From NCBI GenBank assembly GCA_033239125.1, contig BSWB01000004.1, positions 125,435,235 through 125,499,234 of the forward strand: 64,000 nucleotides of DNA. Direction: 5' to 3'. Within the stretch, counting starts at the first letter, position 1. Each line of letters starts with the position of its first letter. The DNA is from Fagopyrum homotropicum (Eukaryota > Streptophyta > Magnoliopsida > Caryophyllales > Polygonaceae). Below the pieces are notes generated by a model. It was given only the letters and a program-made list of their open reading frames with translations. It searched no databases and was not told where the DNA came from. Shown in pieces: positions 52,964 through 62,585 of the stretch. Position numbers and translations under genes: made by a program.

Positions 52964-54634
52964 TCAAACATAATCAACCGCTAAAAGTATGTATTGGTTA
53001 CCACAAGATGATGGGAAAGGTCCCATGAAGTCTACTCCCCAAACGTCAAAGATCTCCACCTCTTGGATGTTGTTGAGAGGCATCTCATTCCTCCTAGATA
53101 TATTTCCTATTCTTTGACAAGCATCGCAGCACGAACCAAAGGTTTGCACATCTTTAAAGAGTGTAGGCCAAAAGAATCCAGATTGCAATACCTTAGCGCT
53201 AGTCTTGTTCGAACTAGAGTGTCCTCCACAAGGTAGTGAATGACAATGGCGGATGACACTTTGCATCTCATCTTCCGGCACACATCGCCGAATAATACCA
53301 TCCGGACCTCTCTTAAAGAGGAGAGGTTCATTCCAAAAGTATTCCCGAACATCCTTAAAGAACTTCTTTCTTTGTGCGTAGGATAATCCGGGTGGTAATT
53401 CCTGACAAACCAAATAGTTAACAAAATCAGCAAACCATGGTTCGTTACCTTTGGTGATCACATCGATGCACTCCTCTATGATATGTAAATGCTCGTCCGG
53501 AAAGGAGTCATCTATAGGTAGATGGTCGTCCTCTAGATGTGTTAGGGGACTCAAATAATCCGCAACAGAATTTTCCGAACCCTTCTTGTCGCGGATCTCT
53601 AGATCGAATTCTTGTAGGAGAAGAATCCATCTAATTAGCCTTGGCTTCGCATCCTTCTTTGCAAGGAGATACCGGATCGCAGCATAATCCGTGTACACAA
53701 TCACCTTTGCACCTACAAGATAAAACCGAAATTTGTCAATTGCATACACAATAGCTAAGAACTCTTTTTCGGTAGTGGCGTAGTTGAGCTGCGCCTCATC
53801 TAGCGTCTTGCTAGCATAGTAGATGGCGTGGGTTCGCCCTTCCTTTCTTTGCCCAAGAACAGCTCCTATAGCTACGTCACTTGCGTCACACATAACCTCA
53901 AAGGGAAGATTCCAATCCGGAGGTTGGATAATTGGGGCTGAAATTAGAGCTTCCCTAATCATATTAAACGCATCTAAGCATTCCTGCGAAAAATCAAAAA
54001 CTGCATCCTTCATCAATAGATTAGTTAGCGGCTTTGATATCTTAGAGAAATCCTTTATGAAACGCCTATAAAATCCAGCATGTCCTAGAAAACTTCTTAT
54101 CCCTTTCACCGAAGTTGGGGGAGGAAGCTTTTCTATTGTCTCTATTTTAGCTTTATCCACCTCAATCCCTCCACTAGAGATTAAGTGTCCTAATACAATG
54201 CCTTCTTTCACCATGAATTGATACTTCTCCCAATTAAGAACTAGGTTAGTGTCTTCACACCTTTGTAACACAAGAGCAAGGTTAGAAAGACAATTGTCAA
54301 AAGAGGAACCATAAACGGAGAAGTCATCCATAAAAACCTCCATGATTTCCTCTATGTATTCCGAGAAGATGGCCATCATGCACCTTTGAAAGGTGGTTGG
54401 GGCGTTGCAAAGCCCGAACGACATCCTCCTATAGGCAAACGTACCCCACGGGCACGTGAACATGGTCTTCTCTTGATCATCCGGGTGTATCGGAATCTGA
54501 AAGAAACCACTATAACCGTCAAGATAGCAAAAGTGCGAATGTTGTGCTAACCTTTCAAGCATTTGATCGATGAAGGGTAGTGGGAAGTGATCCTTCCTCG
54601 TCGCGTTGTTTAGCTTGCGGTAGTCTATGCACAT
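52964..54634 (-). pseudogene. Reverse transcriptase, RNase H and integrase start (AthB)
   Basis: 556 open codons. RT: MCIDYRKLNNATRKDHFPLP, YLDGYSGFFQIPIHPDDQEK, FAYRRMSFGLCNAPTTFQRC and FMDDF (Asp pair near 54323-54328). RNase H: EVMCDASDVAIGAVLGQRK, YASKTLDEAQLNYATTEKEF, VIVYTDYAAIRYLL. Integrase zinc domain: HCHSLPCGGHSSSNKT and CDACQRIGNISRRNEMP, then the first catalytic Asp in VWGVDFMGPFPS. A TGA upstream (TGG in GWRMCIDY of AthA-3) separates it from the first RT part, and a TGA at 52964 follows VDYV. Confidence 0.93.
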
Positions 54635-56527
54635 CCGTCATTCTGTTACGGTTTGTGTAGGAATGAGTTCGTTGTTTTTGTTGGTGATGACCGTCATTCC
54701 TCCCTTCTTCGGAACCACTTGTACGAGACTCACCCACTTGCTATCGGAGATAGGGTAGATGATACCTGCATCAAGTAGCTTAAGAATTTCCTTCTTGACA
54801 ACCTCCTTCATGGTCGGATTCAACCGTCTTTGAGGTTGTCGCGAAGTCCTAAAGTCCTCTTCCATTAAGATCTTATGCATGCATAGGGAAGGTTTGATTC
54901 CAACTAAATCCTCTATAGTATATCCTAAGGCTTTCCTATGTTTCTTAAGGACAACCATAAGCTTACTATGTTCATCTATGCTCAAATCGGAACTAACAAT
55001 TACCGGAAAGGTAGAATTAGGTCCAAGAAATGCGTACCTTAGATGAGTAGGAAGTGGCTTCAATTCCATCACTATCGGAGTTTCCAATGGCTCTTGAGGA
55101 GCATCCGATGCTTCCTTAGAAGTGTCTAAGGATGTAGAAGGTGTTGGAGAGGGATCAAGAGAAGTTGTGGAAGAAACACAATTGCCTTCGAATTCACCCA
55201 AAATTACGGCATCCCTGACTTCTCCACGGCCGTGATTTTGGGCGTGGAAAGTAAGTACGGTGACTGTGCTTCCTCCACGGCCATGTAAGTCTCTCGAGTG
55301 CTTCACGCTTTTGTTGGTGAAATCCACGGCCGTGGAATAGGCCGTTTGACCGTGGATCCGTACGTTTTCTGCCTCATCGTGGAGTTTCTCGAACTCTTCT
55401 TCACACACTTCTTCTTGTGCTTCCAAGGCTTCAATTGCCTCATTGCACTCCTCTTCTTCCCCTATATCCGTTAAGCTCATAGAAATAACTTTTTGCAAAG
55501 GATCCTTGAAGAGAATAACACTTACCTCCTCTCTAGATAGCCCTTCTTCATCTTGGATATTGAATATATCCTCATCAAAGGCTGGTTCCTTCACCAAAGT
55601 GGAAAGAACGAACTCTACCTTCTCTTCTCCTATGTCAAAGGCGAGTCTAGCATTCTTGCAATTGACTATTCAGCCGGATGTTGCAAGAAACGGTCTTCCG
55701 AGAATGATCGGGACCGGACTATCTGCAGGAATGTCAAGCACAACAAAATCTATAGGAACATAGAATTTACCTAGATTGACCGGGACGTCTTCAACTATAC
55801 CGACGGGGCGAGTTATGGAACGATCCGCCATGTACAACGTCATCTTCACCGGTTTAGGATCGCCTAAACCGATCTTCCTGCATAAGGCAAGCGGAATGAT
55901 GCTCACGCTTGCTCCCAAGTCACATAATGCATCATATGTGACATCTCCCACTCCTATGGGAATACAAAATGACCCCGGATCCTTTAGCTTTGGGGGCATC
56001 TTCTCTTTCATGGTCTTGATGAGATCCGAAGAATCCGAACTCATCTTAACCTCTCCAAAATCCTCTAGCTTTCTCTTGTTAGAGAGGATTTCCTTGAAGA
56101 ACTTTCCATAAGCCGGCATACCTACAATAGCATCAATGAAAGGTATATTAATATGCAGTTTGCTCATGAGTTCAATAAACTTACCGAATTGCTTGTCTGG
56201 ACGCGCTCTTGCTCTAGATTGCGGGAACGGTAGGGGATGTTTGTAAGCTGGAGGTGGAACATAGACATCTTCCTTCTCCTTCCCCTTTTCTTTCTCTTTC
56301 TCAACGGGGACTTCTACAAACTTGGGCTGCGGGTCGGTAGTTGTTACCCCGCTCCTAGTTGTGATTGCCATCACCCTTCCTTTTGGGTTGTCCTCCGTCT
56401 TTCCTGGATGTTTCCCTTGATTCCTAGGAACTTCCTCCGCATGACTAAACATTTGGTTTTCTAAAACCTTTTGGGCTTTATCAACCTTAGTAATGTGGTC
56501 ATCAACCTTGATGATGCGGGTCTCCAA
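54635..56527 (-). pseudogene. Protease, linker and RT start (AthB)
   Basis: From the gag end the frame reads NPKGRVMAITTRSGV, YKHPLPFPQSRARARPDKQF and LHINIPFIDAIVGMPAYGKF. The protease follows with ALCDLGASVSIIPLALC (Asp near 55919) and PVPIILGRPFLATSG, then a TGA near 55670. An acidic linker contains three family B motifs in coding sequence (55224, 55275, 55323-55336; translated as HGRG). RT begins HLRYAFLGPNSTFPV and runs to TNKNNELIPTQTVTE at 54638. Confidence 0.92.
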
Positions 56528-56530
56528 TCC

Positions 56531-58067
56531 TTAAAGCTTGCCCAAAATTGTTTCCAACATGAGATCGGGCTTCTCTTTCCCCGAAGTACTTCCACCATTA
56601 GATGTTTGCCCCTGGCTTTTCAAAGGAGTGGAAGAAGAGGAAGGTGGAGTTAGTGAATTTCCTAAATTGGAAGAATAAGAATTACCGGAATTTTGTTGAT
56701 TGGGACGCCAATTGTTATTGTTTGAACCCCTATTGTTGTTCCAATTGTTGTTCCGGTTATTGTTGTTGTTGTTCCAATTGTTCCGGTTGTTGTTCCGGTT
56801 GTTGCGGTTTGTATTCTCATTCCCGTTGTGGTTATTGTTGTTGCCTAAATAACCCACATCTTGCTCCTTTTGCTTCGGAAAGTTGGTTTTGATGGCTTCC
56901 TTCAACTCTTTAATCTCCGTGTTGAGAGAAAAGATTTGAGTTTGAGTTGCTTGTGATAGCTTTGCTCCTTGATCCACATGATTCGCCTCCACTTTCCGAT
57001 GAGAATACTTCTCTATAACTCGCGCTTGCTTCTCAATGAAGTCCCAAGCGTCATCTTCCCTCATGTCCATGAATGTACCACATGAAAGGGATTGGAGCTT
57101 GAATTGTGTCTCCACATCCAGCCCCTTATAGTATATCTCCAATAGTGCAAGCTTGGATATACCATGATGAGGGCAATCCAATAGCAAATCCTGAAATCTT
57201 TCCCAAGATTGAAACAAACTTTCATTAGATCTCATAGAAAATGCATTAATCTTACCTCTTAACTCCGCCGTTTTAGATGGCGGAAAGAACTTAGTGAGGA
57301 ATTCCGAAGAAAGATCCTCCCATGTTTCAAGCTTCTCACTTGGAAGAGCTTGATACCAAGATAATGCTTTCCCCTTCAAGGAGAAAAAGAAAGGTTTGAG
57401 TTTGTAGCTGTTAGTAGTTGCATTCTTTGGCTTCATTATCTCCATCATGATCTCAAAGTTTTGTAGATGTTGGTGTGGAGATTCAGCGCTTGTTCCACCA
57501 AATTGATTTTGGCGGACTATGGTAATAACTTGAGGGTTGAAGCTAAACCCTTGTGCATCATCAGCATCGAAGATCACACCCAAAACGGCGTGGTTGCTGC
57601 GTTGGATCCATCCTTTGGCCAAGAGTTCTTGGCTCCTCATCCACACGTTCGACTCTTGCACCTCTAGGTGGAACACGGCGATTTGCAGCTGGCCGTGGAA
57701 AGAATGGATTCACATTGATCGTTGGATCAATTTCCTCTAGTGGTGGCATGGAGGAGTCGCTATCCTCATTGGATGAGTTGGCTCTAACCGATCTTCTTCT
57801 TCTCTTTTTCTCCTTGAGGTTGTTTATTTCCAACCTCATTTGGAACATCATGTCCGATAGATCATCAACCTTCGTTTGATGACAATCCATCTCTTCCCTA
57901 CGAGTCTTCTCACTCCATTGGAGTTGAGCTTCTTTCTCCGCTAACTCCGTTTGGTAATCACGTTCTCTTTCTTCAGCCATTTTTCTTTCCTTAAGCTTTC
58001 TCCTCAAAGTCCTCTCAAGCTCTTGATCAAGAGGTAAGAGGTCTTCGTTGTTCCTAGACCTGCGCAT
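56531..58067 (-). pseudogene. Athila gag (AthB), frameshift near 57590
   Basis: The ATG at 58067 (MRRSRNNEDLLPLDQELERT) aligns with the AthA start. A long charged coiled segment (ERERDYQTELAEKEAQLQWS, DDLSDMMFQMRLEINNLKEK) is followed by a Pro-rich linker and a shift near LGQRMDP. The gag core is QNQFGGTSAESPHQHLQNFE, KALSWYQALPSEKLETWEDL and SWERFQDLLLDCPHHGIS. A tail of mostly Asn and Arg (about 56690-56860) replaces the zinc knuckle. Confidence 0.92.
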
Positions 58068-58145
58068 ACACTCGAAGAGATATCAAATAACAAGGGAAAA
58101 GCTCCCAAGCTTGACAACCGATAACCGAATTCGGCCTAAACAAAA

Positions 58146-58163
58146 TCCCCGGCAACGGCGCCA
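58146..58163 (-). other. Primer binding site (tRNA-Asp) of AthB
   Basis: On the minus strand TGGCGCCGTTGCCGGGGA, six bases inside the LTR edge at 58170. Confidence 0.94.
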
Positions 58164-58169
58164 AAAACT

Positions 58170-59849
58170 TGTTCGCCACTTAGCGTGCGTGCAAATAAGT
58201 CTTAAATTTATAAAACTAGAATCAAGCAAGCGAACCCGCAGGGTACGGATCGATATAGTTAAGCAAGAATTCAAGAGTATCGAACACAGGGATTTGGGGG
58301 GTTAAATCCAGTTAAGAATTGTCAAGCAAGTAAATGTATGAGCTTTTGTAAGTATTGGGAAAACAACAATCCTAAAGATCTAGGAATCCAGCTGTGGCAA
58401 TCGATTCAAGATATACTAAAGATATAAGGACATAGTTGAGGTTTGCAAAGGTATACTAATGCAAAGCAATGTACGGTGAAGTTCCAAGGCTTTATATGAC
58501 TTAACTAAAGACACTCTCTATAAAGGTTGTTGAGGCTTCAATATAGAAAGGATCTAAAGGTAAGGATTAATGTGATATACCCAAACTTGTAATCCAAGGA
58601 TCAAGACCAACTAAACCGATTAAGGTTGTGACACTCGGAATCGAGGTAGAGGTTGTTGAGGCTTCACTACCAACTAGAAAAGGCAAGCCAAGACTAAGTT
58701 AAAGCAAATCTTTAACTTTGGATTAAAGTAAAAGCAAGGTTCGTAAACTAACACAAATTACGGGTGAATCTTGAGTTCCACGGCCGTGAAACCTCAAGAA
58801 CAAACCGTGGTTTGGGGTGTCGGCGAAATCTCTCTAACTCTCAGGGTCCAATCTGTTTACGATCGATCTATCATCATCTAAGCCACAACTATCAACCCTT
58901 CACCTTAGAATTGCTAAAGGGTTTTAGCCAACAACAGTCATATTGATATCAAATTCAAGATTTAAAAGAATGAAAGATGAAAACCTTCGAAAACCTTGAA
59001 TAAATCTCAAATCAATCTCAAATCCACAAACAAGAACAATGATGTAAGTAGATTCAGAATAACACAAACAATCACAATCCTTGATAAGAACGAAGAACGG
59101 GATGTCAATCCGTCTTCTAATCAAACCTAAGGACAAAGCGTAGCTTCCAAATCTTCAACTCTTCGCAAATCTCCGTTGCGAAATAGCAATCTCTACACGT
59201 CCAACTTGAAACCCTAGACACGTGCCATCGGCTTAAGCGAAAGTCTAAGCAAAGCTCTCTATGCGGAGGTGACGGAATCTCTCTCTTCCCGTCCTTTTAT
59301 AGGGCAAGATAAAATATGAGTCCCGCCCATTGTGTAAAAGATCATGGCTTCGAATTGTACGTTAAAAGATCGCCAGAATCACGGTTTCCTAAGATTCCAC
59401 GCCCGTGGTTTAGAGCGTGGAAACTCATCACGGTTTGTCACAACTTGCACGACCGTGTAACTTGCTGGAATGCTCCACGCTTGTCTTGCCAAGGTTCCAC
59501 GGCCGTGGATTAGAGTGTGGATCCTAATACGGCCATATTTTAGAGTGTGGAACGTAGATGGCTCGTAATTCTCCTTTGTCTTGTGCTATTCTTCAACTTA
59601 GCATCCTCCTTAGCTCCTAGTGATGTCCTCATTCCTTTGACATGCTCAATCCATCTCCATTCTCCCTTGATCCGTTCGGTTTTAGCTCTTATTCGCCTAC
59701 AATCAACACAAAGCTTATGTAGACCTCTTTATCGACAAAATAGATAAAAACTAACTCACAAATGCTTCAATGCTTTATCAATGATCACCTTTATGGATGA
59801 AATACACTTAGAAAACGTGCCTAAAGTATCACAATATTTCATGCTAACA
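58170..59849 (-). mobile_element. 5' LTR of AthB
   Basis: It matches 46876-48553 with scattered changes. TATAAAA lies at 59295-59301 and the palindrome TCCACGGCCGTGGA at 59496-59509. Several palindrome copies here are decayed relative to the 3' LTR (for example 58776-58790). Confidence 0.94.
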
Positions 59850-60342
59850 GTACACCGCGTGGATTCCTCTTATTGAGGACGCTAGAGACGCAACAGCAGC
59901 AGCCCAGGGGCAGGATGAGGAGGAGGCTGATGAGGATGATGATGGCGATGCTGCCATGGATACAGGGACAGATACAGCTGGTCCTAGTATACCAATCGTT
60001 GATCTAGATGACGAGGAGACAGAGGAAGAGCCAGCTGCAGCATCAGCACGTTTTGCCAGGCGTAGGGTTCGGCGGTAGAGGGATCCCATAGCTCACCGTC
60101 GGATCGACGATCTGACAGATCAGATGATTGACTCCTACGCAGCCATGACCGTCGATCTAGGGGACGTTTGGATGACCTTCACCGAGAGTTGGATAGCCGG
60201 ACTCATCAGATACTAGAGAGCCATCACTATCAGTGCTGGATGATGGAGATCTAGTTCCAGCATATGATGGGACATCCATTCGACCCGTCCCAGCATCCGT
60301 ACATACCATATCCTCCACCACCGCCAGTAGATCAAGATTAGA
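59850..60342 (+). pseudogene. ATHILA ORF-1-like protein, C-terminal part (AthA-2)
   Basis: It continues after AthB with YTAWIPLIEDARDATAAAQG and the acidic linker DEEEADEDDDGDAAMDTGTD. Then come a TAG near 60076 after RRVRR, a frameshift near 60160 in the DLTDQMIDSYAAMTVD helix, and the end PFDPSQHPYIPYPPPPP. Confidence 0.85.
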
Positions 60343-61711
60343 GATTGCATGATTTCTTTCTTTATTTATTATGCAACTCAGCTTTGTCCGGTGAGTATTC
60401 TGTTCTTATGACTTATTTGACCCATTGAGACAATGTGTCCTAAGTATGGGGTATTCGGATATATATTATTTGACTTATGTGGATGATTCTATGACTCTTG
60501 ATGGATATTTATGCTTTTATCCTGCTCTATATGCTTAACTGAGACTACATGCATGCATACAGGTTATTTGATTGAGAAAAACGTCAAAAACTGGTTTAGA
60601 AAAAAAAAATTATGACCTCGACCGATGTGACTCTGACCAATCGAGGTACAATACCTCGGTTGGCTTAGAACATCTCGACCGAGGTGGTTTAACTGAGACA
60701 GTTTTCGAAACGATTTTGTGCTTCTTATTTGGATATGCCCTCAGTGATGATTCTGTTTGCAGACTGGTTTTGAAATCTTTATATGTTTGAAAGGTTTTAT
60801 GATATGTTTAAGTTGCTAAAATGTTTTGTTTGAAATTTGTGGCATGTTTAATACTTTGTTTTTATCCAAATTATGTTGAATTTGAAGGTTGACACCACAT
60901 TATGAGTTCTCTCACTTTCTTCCTGGAAAGACCAAGGCAATTCATTCTCTTCTCTTCTTCTTCTTCTTGATCATGCTTAGCCCCTCATATACATATTTGC
61001 CTCCCTTTACCTATCCGGGAATTTGGAAGCAAGCCAGTGAAAAGCAAGTGAAAGAAAAGTTGAGACGTTCTTGGCTGAAAGTTAGAAAGAAACAAATAGG
61101 TTTGGGGAAGTCAGTCATGATGATGAGTAACTCGTCACCATTCACATAACCGGGTGTTTGTGTCTTGCCAAAGTTGGATTGAACGATATTCTTAACGGGT
61201 CATGGTATGTGCATCAAGGGTTTGAGGCATCTCGAGAAATTGATGATTGCTGATTTCCTAGGCTTCGGTTATTGTGCACCTCTGTCCATGCATCCCAAAA
61301 AGTAAAAAAAAGTAAATAAGCAAAGCTTATTGGTGGAAGATGTTGGAGTTCAAAAACAAGTGAAGTGACATCCTTTTCCCAGATTCTAGCACCACATTCC
61401 CTATATACATCCCACCCTCACACGTTTCTTGACCTCTTTTGAAAGACCTTGAGACCTTGAGCTTGTTGATTGACTTTGTGGTTTAAACTGGATTATGCAT
61501 GATTAATTTTGATAATTATGATTTATTATGCATTTTATGATTTTATGCAAAGATGAACAACTTTCTTATATTTATAAAATGTTTTGATCATATTTTGATT
61601 TTTAAATTCCATGAAACATTCTCTTAGAGTGATCTATGATTAGAGCACACCAAAAAAAAATGTTTTGAAATACTTTTCATTGATCTTTTTGACTTATAAC
61701 TCATGCTATCA
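60343..61711 (+). other. AthA-2 3' noncoding region and abnormal right end
   Basis: It contains the cassette CATTG-AGA-CAATG plus AAGTATGGGGTA (60423-60453), family A motifs near 60620-60685, and the conserved block (61095-61290). The text follows AthA-1 as far as GACTTATAA and then ends TCATGCTATCA at 61711, where AthA-1 continues to the terminal hairpin, purine tract and LTR. Confidence 0.88.
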
Positions 61712-62585
61712 CACCTCCTTCTTATAAACCACCACTTCCATTCCCTCAGTCTAGGGCGCAGTTACATCTAGACAAGCACTTTGGTAAGTTTCTTGACCTT
61801 ATGAATAAGCTACATATTAACATCCCTTTCATTGATGTTATCCTAGGGATGCTACCTTATGGAAGTTTCTGAAAGAGATCTTGTCAAGGAATAGAAAGCT
61901 GGAAGACTTTGGTGAAGTAAGGATGACCTCTAGATCTTCGGAGCTCATTCAAATCATGAAGGAGAAGATGCCACATAAGTTAAGAGATCCCGGTTCGTTT
62001 TGCATTCCCATCCAAGTTGGGGATGATACTTATGATGCACTCTGCGATCTAGGAGCAAGTGTGAGCATCATTCCACTAGAGCTTTGTGAGAAAGTCGGCT
62101 TGGGAGAGCCCAAGCCCGTGAAGATGACGTTTAATATGGCGGATCGCTCCATTACCCGTCCCGTTGGTATCTTCGAGGATGTTCCCATCAAGTTAGGTAA
62201 TTTCTACATACCTATAGACTTTGTTGTGCTTGACATTCCCGTAGATTATCCCATTCCTATCATTTTCGGGAGACCATTTCTAGCAACATCAGGTTGCAAC
62301 GTTGATTATAAGAACGCCAAGTTGAAGTTCAACATTGGTGGCGATCATGTGGAGTTTGCATTATTGGATGCAATAAAGGGAGAGCCTTTGGAAGATGACA
62401 TCTTCAACATCTATGATGAAGAAGATTCTCAAGAATTGGTGAGCTCTATCCTTATTAAAGATCCTCTTGAAAAAGTTTTAAGTTTTACTATGATGGAGGA
62501 AGATATATATATGTCTTTTGTGAAGCAGATGTGCGAAGCTTGGAAACATTGGAAGCAGATCCAGGAGCTAAATATGATAAACTGA
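61712..62585 (+). pseudogene. Gag end and protease (AthA-3), resumed
   Basis: After the second CACCT the linker continues PSYKPPLPFPQSRAQLHLDK and LHINIPFIDVILGM. A loss near 61855 shifts the frame. The protease is open from 61881: DALCDLGASVSIIPLELC (Asp near 62046), RPVGIFEDVPIKLGNFYIPI and IPIIFGRPFLATSG. A shift near 62530 moves to the frame of the RT segment. Confidence 0.9.

Larger units (their letters stand above)
46876..59849 (-). mobile_element. AthB, complete Athila element on the minus strand
   Basis: 12974 bp. The LTRs of 1678 and 1680 bp differ at about 30-40 places by eye. Order from 59849 leftwards: LTR, tRNA-Asp primer site, gag, protease, RT, RNase H, integrase, hairpin, promoter-like region, ATHILA ORF-1-like gene, cassette, conserved block, purine tract, LTR. 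It is the only element in the window with all of these. Isolated stops and shifts make this copy inactive. The family B palindrome CCACGGCCGTGG is scattered throughout. Confidence 0.95.
27005..61711 (+). mobile_element. AthA-2, Athila element with no 3' LTR, holding AthA-1 and AthB
   Basis: The element spans 34.7 kb, about 10 kb of its own after subtracting AthA-1 and AthB. It has a 5' LTR, primer site, gag, protease, RT, RNase H, no integrase, a post-pol gene and 3' noncoding text, and it ends at TCATGCTATCA (61711) inside the noncoding region. Terminal hairpin, purine tract and 3' LTR are absent, yet a perfect 5-bp duplication flanks it. The right end is an inverted copy of the left end (TGATAGCATGA) over 11 bases. 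Confidence 0.88.

Noticed and set aside
47481..59509. Regularly recurring palindromes that could suggest a CRISPR-like array
   Set aside because: Spacing is irregular (tens of bases to kilobases), the copies lie in plant LTR retrotransposons and in coding sequence, and there are no cas genes.
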